NCBI GenBank assembly: GCA_023411615.1
Contig: JAEYOR010000022.1
Location: forward strand, 1-64,000
Direction of reading: 5' to 3'
Length of the DNA stretch: 64,000 nt
Source of the DNA: Actinomycetes bacterium
Lineage (GTDB): Bacteria; Actinomycetota; Actinomycetes; Actinomycetales; Demequinaceae
This document shows, piece by piece, positions 42,311 to 50,489 of this stretch. A program made the translations under genes and the position numbers. The notes beneath the pieces were generated by a model, which ran no database searches, was not told where the DNA came from, and was given only the letters and a program-made list of their open reading frames with translations. The first letter of the stretch is position 1. Each line of letters starts with the position of its first letter.

Positions 42311-43890
42311 CCGACTCACCGCTCACTGCCACCACCCCCGCTGCCACGCCCACACCCGCGGCCAACCCGGCGCTCGCTGGCGCCACCAGCCCCGCCGCGG
42401 CGCCCCTTCTCGGCGCCGCCCCGAGCGTGCCGCGCCGCATCCAAGCACTCATCGGTGTGCTCTCGGTAGCAGTTCTCACCCTTGGCGCCATCGTGCTCGC
42501 GGATGAGGCCCCCACGACGTCAACCAACGCGGCCGCCCCTGGCGCCGTCATCCCCACCGGCGAGACCACCGAGGTCACCGTCGAGGTCGACGGCATGGCC
42601 TTTGTCCCCAGCCGGATTGAGGTCCCTGCAGGCAACGAGCTCGTCATTACATTCCGCAACACCGGCGACCAACGCCACGACCTCGTGTTCGCCAGCGGCG
42701 CCGAAACCCCCGCTATTGCCCCTGGCGAGCAGGTGATCCTCAACGCCGGGATCATCTCGGCCACCACGGATGGCTGGTGCTCTCTGCCGGGTCACCGGGC
42801 GATGGGTATGGAGTTGACGATCGTCGCGCTCGGCGGGCAGGCCAACGCCGACGCTGGCGACGGCACTAGCGGCGGCGACGGCGCTTCCGGCGGCGATGGT
42901 ACGAGTGGACGCGGCTCTGGTGGACACAGCTCAAGTGGACAAAGCGCCCATGGTTCCCACGGAGGTGGGCCCGACGTGCCAGCTCCGACCATGGTCGATC
43001 TCATGGCGACCGCAACCAACTCGACGCCGCATCCGGCCGAACTCCCCCCGCTCACCGATGAGACTCACCACGATTACACCTTCACCGTGACGGAATCCAC
43101 GGACGAGGTAGCGCCGGGGGTCACCCGCGCCATCTGGACCTACAACGGCACGTCCCCAGGGCCCACGCTTCACGGCCGCATAGGAGATACCTTCACCATC
43201 ACCTTGGTCAATGCAGGCACGATGGGGCACTCGATTGACTTCCACGCGGGCGAACTCGCACCGGACGAGCCGATGCGCACCATCGAGCCGGGCGAGTCAT
43301 TGGTGTACGAGTTCACAGCGAACCGTTCGGGCATCTGGATGTATCACTGCAGCACAATGCCGATGACGCAGCACATTGCCAATGGCATGTTCGGCGCCGT
43401 GGTCATTGAGCCGGACGGGCTCGAACGCGTTGACCGCGAGTACGTCCTCATCCAATCTGAGCTGTACCTCGGGGCAGAAGGCGGGCCAGCGTCGGACGTG
43501 AAGGCCGCCGCGATGAGTGCCGACGTCATGGCCTTCAATGGCCGCGCTTTCCAATACGCCGTGCACCCGCTGACGGCCAAGGCGGGCGATCGGGTCCGGT
43601 TCTGGGTTCTCGATGCAGGGCCGGCTCAACCGCTGTCCTTCCACGTGGTGGGCGCACAGTTCGACACGGTGTGGACCGAAGGCGCGTACTCGGTCTATCG
43701 CGGCAGGTCAACAGATGGCATCACGGCGGGCATCACCGGCGCACAGACTCTCCCGCTCCTTGCTGCTCAAGGCGGCTTCGTTGAACTCCTCGCACCCGAG
43801 CCGGGCCACTATTCCTTTGTCAATCACCTCATGCCCCTGGCAGAAAAGGGCGCCTCGGGCGTACTCAAGGTGAGCGCATCGAATGAGTGA
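42307..43890 (+). CDS. nirK: Copper nitrite reductase with N-terminal cupredoxin
   Basis: Reduces nitrite to nitric oxide. The 527-aa protein begins with a Pro/Ala-rich cytosolic part and one transmembrane helix (residues about 44-65), so it is membrane-anchored facing outward. Residues 88-175 are a blue-copper domain with His124, Cys158, His163 and Met166 or Met168. A Gly/Ser/His-rich linker follows (181-224). The NirK core then shows type 1 ligands His308, Cys348, His356, Met361, type 2 ligands His313, His347, His507, and catalytic Asp311 and His446. The start is GTG, overlapping the previous gene. The extra cupredoxin may be a built-in electron donor. Confidence 0.95.
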   Translation: MTDSPLTATTPAATPTPAANPALAGATSPAAAPLLGAAPSVPRRIQALIGVLSVAVLTLGAIVLADEAPTTSTNAAAPGAVIPTGETTEVTVEVDGMAFVPSRIEVPAGNELVITFRNTGDQRHDLVFASGAETPAIAPGEQVILNAGIISATTDGWCSLPGHRAMGMELTIVALGGQANADAGDGTSGGDGASGGDGTSGRGSGGHSSSGQSAHGSHGGGPDVPAPTMVDLMATATNSTPHPAELPPLTDETHHDYTFTVTESTDEVAPGVTRAIWTYNGTSPGPTLHGRIGDTFTITLVNAGTMGHSIDFHAGELAPDEPMRTIEPGESLVYEFTANRSGIWMYHCSTMPMTQHIANGMFGAVVIEPDGLERVDREYVLIQSELYLGAEGGPASDVKAAAMSADVMAFNGRAFQYAVHPLTAKAGDRVRFWVLDAGPAQPLSFHVVGAQFDTVWTEGAYSVYRGRSTDGITAGITGAQTLPLLAAQGGFVELLAPEPGHYSFVNHLMPLAEKGASGVLKVSASNE

Positions 43891-43900
43891 CAGGTACGCC

Positions 43901-44260
43901 CTAGCGCGCGGCGTCTCGAAGCACGTCGCGCAGCACGATCGCATGGTTGCGTTCGGTGTCGCGCGCGGCGAACACAAGGGTGACGTGCGACTGCCCAGCC
44001 GTCTGCGCCAAGAACTCGGCCACAGCGTCGGACTCATCGAGCTCCGCCCGGTACCGCTTGGCAAACTCGTCAAAAGCGTCGGACTGATGATGCCACCAGG
44101 TCCGCAACTGCGAACTTGGCGCCACGTCCTTGGCCCATACGTCGATGGCGGCGCGCTCGCGGCTGAGCCCGCGCGGCCAGAGCCGATCAACGAGCACCCG
44201 CAGGCCATCGGACTCTTCCGGCTCGTCATAGGCTCGCTTCAGTTCCCATACCTCGGTCAT
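43901..44260 (-). CDS. DUF488 family protein
   Basis: A 119-aa protein of the DUF488 family (VLVDRLWPRGLSRERAAIDV and WAKDVAPSSQL). The start is ATG with GGGAG 5 nt upstream. It converges on nirK with a 10-nt gap and is divergent from the flavin-reductase-like gene. Members are common in bacteria and of unproven function; an effect on nitrite or NO stress is only suggested by location. Confidence 0.85.
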   Translation of the reverse strand: MTEVWELKRAYDEPEESDGLRVLVDRLWPRGLSRERAAIDVWAKDVAPSSQLRTWWHHQSDAFDEFAKRYRAELDESDAVAEFLAQTAGQSHVTLVFAARDTERNHAIVLRDVLRDAAR

Positions 44261-44309
44261 CTCACTCCCTTCTCCCCACTCGACTAGTCCCCAACGAGGA
44301 GCCCCACTT

Positions 44310-44936
44310 ATGACTGTCCCGCAAACTGATCACCTCGTCATCTCGCCGAGCATCCATTACGTGGGAACCCCGGTGATGCTGCTCGGCACGATCAACCCGG
44401 ATGGCTCCCCCAATCTCTCTGCTGCCTCCTCCTATTGGGCACTCGGCCCACACCTCGTCATCGGCCTCGAAACGGATAGCCGTACGTATGACAACGCTGC
44501 GGAGCGCTCAGAATTGACCGTCAACTTTCCGTCGCCTCATCTGTGGGAGGCGGTGGAACGGATTGCCGACACGACGGGCCGCGACCCGGTGCCGGATGCG
44601 AAGGCCGCGCGGTATCGCTATGAGGCAGACAAGTTTGCCGTGGCGGGGCTCACGCCAGCGCCGTCCGACGTGGTGGCCCCGCCCCGGGTTGCTGAATGTG
44701 CGCTCAGCCTCGAAGCGAGCATCAAGCGCATCACGCCTGGTATTGGCCCCTACGCGATTGTCGAGTCCGAAGTGGTGCGGGTCCACGCCGCCCCCGAGAT
44801 CGTGAAGCCCGGAACGCAGCATGTGAACCCGCGCGCGTGGCAGCCCCTCATCTACAGCTACCGTCATTACTTTGGCATCGGCAGCGAACTGGGCTTCCGG
44901 CCCACGAGCGACACGCACGGCGAGGCGGCGTCGTAG
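44310..44936 (+). CDS. Flavin reductase-like FMN-binding protein
   Basis: A 208-aa protein with the FMN-binding split-barrel pattern of the flavin reductase-like family (YVGTPVMLLGTINPDGSPN, then SSYWALGPHLVIGLET and SELTVNFPSPHLWEAV). Such proteins often bind FMN or act as oxidoreductases. The ATG follows GAGGAG by 8 nt. It is divergent from DUF488 and convergent with the Moco block. The substrate and the link to nitrogen oxides are unknown. Confidence 0.85.
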   Translation: MTVPQTDHLVISPSIHYVGTPVMLLGTINPDGSPNLSAASSYWALGPHLVIGLETDSRTYDNAAERSELTVNFPSPHLWEAVERIADTTGRDPVPDAKAARYRYEADKFAVAGLTPAPSDVVAPPRVAECALSLEASIKRITPGIGPYAIVESEVVRVHAAPEIVKPGTQHVNPRAWQPLIYSYRHYFGIGSELGFRPTSDTHGEAAS

Positions 44937-44987
44937 GGATTCACGCGCTGAGTGTGGACCAGCGCGCCCTACGAGTCGGTCACCGCT

Positions 44988-45275
44988 TCATGACGACGTG
45001 AACGAGCACTCGCACATGACGTTGAACTCGACCACCTGATCGCCGAGGTCGGGCCGCGCCCACGCCTCGGCTTCTGCTCGCGAGGCGAACTGACGCCCAG
45101 CGAGCCGACCATTGGCCATGAGGACGCCTGCCTCGATGTCCTCGCGGGGGTCGTAGTCTCCAGTTGCGACGGCGTCTCCAGTGACGACGGCGTCATTGAA
45201 TGGTGCCGCCGCTTGCTGTCGGATTTCGCGAGTGCCCACCATGTCTCCTGTAACGCCGGGCGGCTGCGTTGTCAT
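44988..45275 (-). CDS. Hypothetical protein, last gene of the Moco block
   Basis: A 95-residue protein not recognised by me. It begins MTTQPPGVTGDMVGTRE, with a low-complexity Val/Thr/Gly/Asp middle part (VVTGDAVATGDYDP), then DIEAGVLMANGRLAGRQFAS, and ends with a Cys pair (NVMCECSFTSS). The ATG overlaps the moaD stop (ATGA), so it is translationally coupled to MoaD. This coupling suggests a role in sulfur transfer or Moco maturation, but that is inference only. Confidence 0.7.
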   Translation of the reverse strand: MTTQPPGVTGDMVGTREIRQQAAAPFNDAVVTGDAVATGDYDPREDIEAGVLMANGRLAGRQFASRAEAEAWARPDLGDQVVEFNVMCECSFTSS

Positions 45276-45505
45276 CCCCCTGCGAATGGCGGCAACACGT
45301 CCACCGTGTCCCCACCAGCGAGGGCGTCCGAGTCGGTGAGACGCTGGCCTCCCCTCAGCACGGCACACTGCGCGACAACACGGGCCGCGTTGTCGCCAAG
45401 TGCGGACAGCGTCTCGCGCAGGCTCGCCACCGTGCCCACCTCAGCCTCAAGATTGTCTGCACCCACTGCCTCAGCTGCGGCGGCAAAGAGCCGGACGGCG
45501 ATCAT
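45272..45505 (-). CDS. moaD: Molybdopterin synthase sulfur carrier (MoaD)
   Basis: Ubiquitin-like sulfur carrier; its C-terminal glycine becomes thiocarboxylated and donates sulfur to precursor Z. The 77-aa product begins MIAVRLFAAAAEAVGA and ends VDVLPPFAGG with the required Gly-Gly. The ATG at 45505 overlaps the DUF6457 stop (ATGA). The frame is open to 45547, but the additional residues are not MoaD-like. It completes MPT synthase with moaE at 38882. Confidence 0.93.
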   Translation of the reverse strand: MIAVRLFAAAAEAVGADNLEAEVGTVASLRETLSALGDNAARVVAQCAVLRGGQRLTDSDALAGGDTVDVLPPFAGG

Positions 45506-45753
45506 GGTGCTGGCCACGCATCTGCCAGGCCCGACGCTTTGGCGCACTCGTCGGAGATGTCGTTGCCGGCCGCGCCACGCTTACCAGCCGCGTAGCCAAT
45601 GAGGAAGGTCGACAGCGGCGCGGCGGGACGCACCACCGAATGCGCGGCATCGCGAGCGACGTCGAGCAAAGCTTGAACGTCGAGATCGTCAATCTCAATG
45701 CTGAGTTCCGCCGACAGCGCCGCGACCCAGCGCTCCACCGTGTTGTCACTCAT
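45502..45753 (-). CDS. DUF6457 domain protein
   Basis: An 83-aa protein, MSDNTVERWVAALSAEL at the start, with AHSVVRPAAPLSTFLIGYAAG in the middle, as in DUF6457 proteins that are found fused or adjacent to MobA in actinobacteria. The ATG overlaps the mobA stop (ATGA) and its own stop overlaps moaD. It probably assists MGD formation; no biochemistry is known to me. Confidence 0.8.
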   Translation of the reverse strand: MSDNTVERWVAALSAELSIEIDDLDVQALLDVARDAAHSVVRPAAPLSTFLIGYAAGKRGAAGNDISDECAKASGLADAWPAP

Positions 45754-46313
45754 CCGAGTTGCTCCTTCCAAAACTCCGCATCGCCCCACGTATCGAGGTC
45801 GCGTGCCACACCGTCGACATCGGGCACCGGGACCATCGCGAGGCCTGCCACCAGCCTACGCATCGACGTGCCTTCTTCAAGGTCCCGGGTCCTGTCGAGC
45901 AACGCGGCCGTGCGGTAGATCGCCACGAGTGGCTGCGCCTCTCCTTCGGCGTCAATAAACCACGCGCCATCGACACCCCCAGCGTCGGCGACGGCCGCGA
46001 GCAACTGCGGAACAGCGTCGGCGGCGCGAGGCGTGTCCACTGCAAGCACCACTGTCCACGGCGCATGGTGAGCCATCGCAGTGAGACCTGCCGCGAGCGC
46101 CTTCGCCGGCCCGGAACCCGGCGGATCCTCGACGGTCCACCTCACCGTTTGATGGCGCGGACCTCCCACGAGCACCACATCTTGCGCGCCGGCGACAGCG
46201 CACAAGGCGCGCTCAAGCAGCGTGATGCCGCCGACGCTGAGGTCAGGTTTGGATGCGCCGCCAAGCCGGGAGCCTTTGCCTCCGGCCACGATGACGGCGT
46301 TCCAGACGGTCAC
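45750..46313 (-). CDS. mobA: Molybdenum cofactor guanylyltransferase (MobA)
   Basis: Transfers GMP from GTP to Mo-MPT to form MGD, needed by NarG and NasA. The 187-aa protein starts VTVWNAVIVAGGKGSRLGG (GTG at 46313; the glycine-rich nucleotide loop of MobA) and has the Asp-containing TVVLAVDTPRAADA. It is short and lacks extra domains. The start overlaps the moaC stop (GTGA); its stop overlaps DUF6457. Confidence 0.93.
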   Translation of the reverse strand: MTVWNAVIVAGGKGSRLGGASKPDLSVGGITLLERALCAVAGAQDVVLVGGPRHQTVRWTVEDPPGSGPAKALAAGLTAMAHHAPWTVVLAVDTPRAADAVPQLLAAVADAGGVDGAWFIDAEGEAQPLVAIYRTAALLDRTRDLEEGTSMRRLVAGLAMVPVPDVDGVARDLDTWGDAEFWKEQLG

Positions 46314-46780
46314 GGGCGGCGCCAGGACCCCGACTTGCCGCCCTCTTTGGCGATGAGTTTCACTTCGCGGATGCTGGTGCCCTTGTCGAGCGCCTTCACC
46401 ATGTCGACCACGTTGAGGGCGGCCACGGTCACCGCGGTGAAAGCCTCCATCTCCACCCCCGTGCGGTCGGCAGTGGAGATGGTCGCGGTGATGCGCACGC
46501 CCTCGTTCTCGACCTCCACGTCCACCGTGGCGCCGTGAACACCGATCACATGCGCGAGAGGGAGGAGGTCGGGCGTGCGTTTGGCAGCTGCGATCCCGGC
46601 GATGCGGGCCACGGCAAGGGCGTCTCCCTTGGGCACGTTGCCGTCCCGCAAAGCCGCGACCACATGCGGTGCGCATTCGACAAATCCCTCTGCCGTTGCG
46701 CTGCGGACGGTGGGCTGCTTGGCCGTCACGTCAACCATGCGCACCTGACCGCGCCCATCGAGATGAGTGAAATCGTTCAT
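46310..46780 (-). CDS. moaC: Cyclic pyranopterin monophosphate synthase accessory (MoaC)
   Basis: Works with MoaA to make cyclic pyranopterin monophosphate. The 156-aa protein has the family motifs GIAAAKRTPDLLPLAHVIGV, STADRTGVEMEAFTAV and VDMVKALDKGTSIREVKL. It ends with the Arg/Trp tail GKSGSWRRP. The ATG overlaps the moeA stop (ATGA). Confidence 0.96.
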   Translation of the reverse strand: MNDFTHLDGRGQVRMVDVTAKQPTVRSATAEGFVECAPHVVAALRDGNVPKGDALAVARIAGIAAAKRTPDLLPLAHVIGVHGATVDVEVENEGVRITATISTADRTGVEMEAFTAVTVAALNVVDMVKALDKGTSIREVKLIAKEGGKSGSWRRP

Positions 46781-47967
46781 GCGACATACCTCCTCACCAG
46801 CACCGTGTCCCCGGCGCGCACCTCATCCACGGCAGCAGCCACTCGTGCCAGGCCTTCGGAGCGTCCAAGGCGGGCCGCCAAATGCGAACCCGATCCACCG
46901 TCGGTGGCGGGCCGCACCCCATCGGATTCGAAGACTATCGGCATCACTTGCTCGCGGCCTCGCGGGCACGTCCACCCCGCCATCGCCGTTGCAAGACGCC
47001 ACATGGGCTCCGCCTCACCAACCATCCGCGCAAACGCCGCCACAACAAAAAGTTCTGTTGAGACCGCCACCGCCACGGGATTGCCGGGGAAGCACAACAC
47101 CGGGACGTCTCCCACGAGCCCGATTCCTTGAGGCTTTCCCGGTTGCATGGCGACCGTTGAGAAGTCCACTCCCGCTTCCGCGAGCGCCGCCTTAACAGGG
47201 TCTCTGTCCCCCACGCTTGCACCACCGGTCGTGATGAGAAGGTCAACGGAGGGCGCAGTTGTCAGCGCCTCCCAGACGGCCTCCGGCGTATCCCCCACGC
47301 GCGGGAGCGCGACGGGGATCGCACCAAGCGCCGTGAGAGCGGTGTTGAGGTACGCGCCATTCGAGTCGTGGATCTGACCGGGACCGAGAGCCTCGCCCGG
47401 CGGGACGAGCTCATCACCAGTCACGAGGAACCCAATGCGCGGACGACGGGCGACGTCGAGCGCATGCAGACCCGAGGCGGCGGCAGCGGCGACGTCGCGC
47501 GACGTAAGCCTGCGCCCTGCAGTGATGACGAGATCCCCACGTTGGGCGTCCTCTCCCGTGCGCCGGATGTGAGCGCCGACGCTGGGGGTCGCGGTGAAAG
47601 CGACCGTGTCACCAACGCGCTCCGTCAGCTCTTGGGCGACCACCGCGTCGGCCCCATCAGGCACCGGGGCACCGGTCATGATCCGCGCGGCTTGGCCCGT
47701 GGAAAGCGAGGCCCTCGCCGGGTGGCCAGCGCGAGCGGTGTCGGTGACGAGCAATCTCCCAGGCGTTTCGGGGCTCGCATCGTAGAGATCGGCGGCGCGG
47801 ACCGCATATCCGTCCATCGCGGAGTTGTCGAAGGGTGGGCTCGGCACTTCTGCGCCGTGATCGCGAGCGGCGATGCGGCCAGGCGCTTCGGCGATTGGCA
47901 CGGTTTCGGGCGGCACGGGGCGCACGAGCACGCGGACGAGCTCCAGGTGGTTGTCAAGGCTACGCAT
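46777..47967 (-). CDS. moeA: Molybdopterin molybdenumtransferase (MoeA)
   Basis: Inserts molybdate into adenylated molybdopterin. The 396-aa protein has the MoeA signatures PSPPFDNSAMDGYAVRAAD and MTGAPVPDGADAVVAQE near the N-terminus, the MoCF_biosynth core with GQIHDSNGAYLNTALTALGA and TTGGASVGDRDPVKAALAEA, and the C-terminal domain IV. The ATG at 47967 follows GGAGG by about 6 nt and overlaps the moeB stop by 8 nt. An in-frame ATG at 47982 is less likely. Confidence 0.96.
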   Translation of the reverse strand: MRSLDNHLELVRVLVRPVPPETVPIAEAPGRIAARDHGAEVPSPPFDNSAMDGYAVRAADLYDASPETPGRLLVTDTARAGHPARASLSTGQAARIMTGAPVPDGADAVVAQELTERVGDTVAFTATPSVGAHIRRTGEDAQRGDLVITAGRRLTSRDVAAAAASGLHALDVARRPRIGFLVTGDELVPPGEALGPGQIHDSNGAYLNTALTALGAIPVALPRVGDTPEAVWEALTTAPSVDLLITTGGASVGDRDPVKAALAEAGVDFSTVAMQPGKPQGIGLVGDVPVLCFPGNPVAVAVSTELFVVAAFARMVGEAEPMWRLATAMAGWTCPRGREQVMPIVFESDGVRPATDGGSGSHLAARLGRSEGLARVAAAVDEVRAGDTVLVRRYVA

Positions 47968-48670
47968 GGTGGCCTCCGCCAATGGGCAGCGTGCGCCACT
48001 CGCCGTCGCGCGCGTCGAGGACCGAGAGCCTCCCTCTCAGACCTTTGCCGGTGCCGGTAAGGAGAATGATGACCTGGCTTGCCATCGCAGTGGCGACCTG
48101 CCCGCAAAGGGGCCCGAGCACACCGCCCGCGTCGCACACGGCGAGATCAAGCGGCGGCGCATCGGGGAACACGTCGCGCAATCGGTGGTCACCGTCAAAG
48201 ACCGTCACCTGGCCAAACCACGTGTAGACAGCGCCCCAGACGAGCGGTATTCCAAGCTCCTGGGTCACATCAGAGATGTCATATCGCGACGGCCACGTGT
48301 CGGTGCAATCGAGCACCACGTCGTGGCCCGCGAGCAGCTGCTCTCCGTCGCCAATGCTCAGGCGCGCATTGATCGGCTCCACGCGAGTCCACGGCGCTTG
48401 TTTACGAAGAGCTTCGGCAGCGGCGTCCACCTTGCGCCGGCCCACGTCGTCAGGGCTGAAGAGGATTTGGCGGTGAAGGTTTGACGTCGAAACTGCGTCC
48501 GAGTCGATGAGAGTGAGGTGACCGACACCAGCGGCCGCGAGATATGCGGCAGCCGGGCATCCAAGGCCGCCCGCACCGACAATGGCCACGCGGGCTGCCT
48601 CGAGGGCCGCCTGACCGGCCGATCCGAAGCCAGAGAGGGCTCGCTGACGGACGAAGGGATCACCGTTCAT
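47960..48670 (-). CDS. moeB: ThiF/MoeB-type adenylyltransferase
   Basis: E1-like enzyme that adenylates the C-terminus of MoaD so that it can be thiocarboxylated. The 236-aa protein has VAIVGAGGLGCPAAAYLAAA (nucleotide loop), LTLIDSDAVSTSNLHRQILF and the later PPLDLAVCDAGGVLGPLCGQ. No rhodanese domain is present. I use the ATG at 48670, which overlaps the end of the upstream gene by 11 nt; the frame is open to 48700. ThiF is an alternative, but context favours MoeB. Confidence 0.9.
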   Translation of the reverse strand: MNGDPFVRQRALSGFGSAGQAALEAARVAIVGAGGLGCPAAAYLAAAGVGHLTLIDSDAVSTSNLHRQILFSPDDVGRRKVDAAAEALRKQAPWTRVEPINARLSIGDGEQLLAGHDVVLDCTDTWPSRYDISDVTQELGIPLVWGAVYTWFGQVTVFDGDHRLRDVFPDAPPLDLAVCDAGGVLGPLCGQVATAMASQVIILLTGTGKGLRGRLSVLDARDGEWRTLPIGGGHHA

Positions 48671-49358
48671 TGAGGACGTTCGCATATCGATCGAGCACAA
48701 TCGACACGATATCCGGATGTGGAGCGAGTGGGGCCGTCACCATGTCAGCGCCCGCCTCGGCGAGTCGATCTTGAAATACTCCCGGCGCGAGCAGCAATGA
48801 GGCCACTGCCACCGTGTCGTCCTCGCCGAAGTCGCGCGCGGCACGCACCGCGTCGGCAACGGACGGCTCGTGTCCTGCAGCAAAGCCAAGCCTCACCGGA
48901 CCGCCCCATGACTCGCGCATCATCTCGGCCATCTGTGCGGTGTCGGCCTGAGAGCGCGGGTCCGAGGAGCCCGCCGCCGCAAGCACCAATGTGGCATCAC
49001 GTGGAACGCGCGCCTCACGAAGGCGTTCCATCACGATGTCGATGAGCCGCTGGTCAGGGCCAAGGGCAGGCGCTGCAAGAACCGACTCCCGCCCGGCGAT
49101 CGCCTGAGCAATGTCGTGATAGACGTGATACCCGCCCGCCAAGAGGAGCGGCACGACAACGGCACCGCGACCCTCGCGCAACGACAGGTCGGCTACGACA
49201 TCCGCAAGGAAGGGGCCGTGGACATCAACGTACGCCTCGCGGACGTCCAGATCGGGATCGGCAGCGCGCACCATATCGAGCACGAGACGAACTGTCTCTT
49301 GGCCCGCACGCGAGCGAGTGCCATGTGCGCAGCCAATGAGGATGGGGCGTGACGTCAT
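48660..49358 (-). CDS. CbiX/SirB-like sirohydrochlorin chelatase
   Basis: Metal chelatase of the CbiX/SirB family, likely inserting Fe2+ into sirohydrochlorin to give siroheme for NirB. The 232-aa protein has the N-terminal LIGCAHGTRSRAG with the chelatase His, VPLLLAGGYHVYHDIAQA, and the second half with GFAAGHEPSVADAV. It overlaps the HemD-like gene (ATGA). Ferrochelatase activity may also reside in CysG_N encoded nearby, so the metal choice (Fe or Co) is not proven. Confidence 0.85.
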   Translation of the reverse strand: MTSRPILIGCAHGTRSRAGQETVRLVLDMVRAADPDLDVREAYVDVHGPFLADVVADLSLREGRGAVVVPLLLAGGYHVYHDIAQAIAGRESVLAAPALGPDQRLIDIVMERLREARVPRDATLVLAAAGSSDPRSQADTAQMAEMMRESWGGPVRLGFAAGHEPSVADAVRAARDFGEDDTVAVASLLLAPGVFQDRLAEAGADMVTAPLAPHPDIVSIVLDRYANVLNER

Positions 49359-50470
49359 GGCGCCGTCACCGCAAGCGCATAGCCTCGCTTCACCACGGTT
49401 CGCACCAATTGGCGGCTTCCCATGTTCTCGCGCAAGCGGTTGATGGCGGCGTCAACGGCGTGGCCCGACGCTGTTGCACCAGGCAACATGGCTGCCATCT
49501 GTTCGCGAGTCACCACGTTTCCGCGAGCTGCCGCGAGCGCACGGAGGATCTCGAGTCCAGTGGGGGTCATGGGCAGTACTTTGCCAGCCAAGACCGCTGT
49601 GGTTGCGCGAATGACGAGCGGGCCCTCAATGGTGGGCACCTCGATCACGTCAGAGCCGAAGTGCTGGACAAGTTCGCGCACGAGCGCACCAAGACGCCAT
49701 CGGCTCGGGTAGACCACGTGCAAACCCGCATCCTCAAGAGGCGCGGCGGTGACCGGCCCAACGCCTGCAAGGAGCACTCGGCCGGACCTCACATGGCTCG
49801 CGATATCGGTCAACAGTCCGCGTTCGCGCGCGGTGGCAACCCATGAGCCTGCAGCCGGAGCCGACGTGAAAAGCACGGCATCGGCTCGACCGGCAGCTAC
49901 GGCCTCGATCCATTCGACGTGGACAGCCGACTCAGCGGGCGGGCCCCAGCCGTAAACGAGCACGCTGCGAACCGTTGCCCCTGCCGCCTCGAAAGCCTCG
50001 TCGAGACCGTCTGAACCCGCGCCGTGGTGTTGAACGGCAATACGAAGCCCGTCGACTCCTTCGCTCAAGAGGTACCCGCGCAGTTCGGCGGCCGTCTCAG
50101 ATTCGGCCACCCAATCGGCCTCAAGGCCAGCAGCTTGAATTGCGCCGCGAGCCTTTGGGCCGCGCGCGATGAGGCGGGCACCGCGGAACGTGTCGATGAG
50201 GGACTCGGCAAGACCGGCGGCGTCGGCCGCCTCGATCCAGCCCCGAAAACCGATCCCGGTCGTGGCGACGACGATGTCGGGCGGCTCCGCAATCAGTGCC
50301 CGCGACGCCTCGACGAGCCGTGCATCATCGAGGTGCGGGACCGTTGACAACGCGGGCGCACTCGCCACCACCGCGCCGCGCCGCTCGAGCGCGGCTGCGA
50401 GTTCACGTTTGCGCCGATCCGCCGTGTTGACGATGACGCAACCGGCAAGGGGTTCACCCGCCATGGACAC
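49355..50470 (-). CDS. nnaR: HemD-like/winged-helix fused regulator (NnaR-like)
   Basis: A 371-aa protein with two parts: an N-terminal uroporphyrinogen-III synthase-like domain (residues about 8-255) and a C-terminal OmpR/PhoB-type winged helix (VTREQMAAMLPGATASGHAV, then AINRLRENMGSRQLVRTVVK). In Streptomyces and mycobacteria such fused proteins (NnaR) co-activate nitrate and nitrite assimilation genes. The start is GTG with GGGAGG 4 nt upstream. A separate complete hemD is in the heme operon, so this copy is probably regulatory. It may or may not keep synthase activity. Confidence 0.87.
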   Translation of the reverse strand: MSMAGEPLAGCVIVNTADRRKRELAAALERRGAVVASAPALSTVPHLDDARLVEASRALIAEPPDIVVATTGIGFRGWIEAADAAGLAESLIDTFRGARLIARGPKARGAIQAAGLEADWVAESETAAELRGYLLSEGVDGLRIAVQHHGAGSDGLDEAFEAAGATVRSVLVYGWGPPAESAVHVEWIEAVAAGRADAVLFTSAPAAGSWVATARERGLLTDIASHVRSGRVLLAGVGPVTAAPLEDAGLHVVYPSRWRLGALVRELVQHFGSDVIEVPTIEGPLVIRATTAVLAGKVLPMTPTGLEILRALAAARGNVVTREQMAAMLPGATASGHAVDAAINRLRENMGSRQLVRTVVKRGYALAVTAP

Positions 50471-50489
50471 ATCGCCTCCCTCCGGCGCA

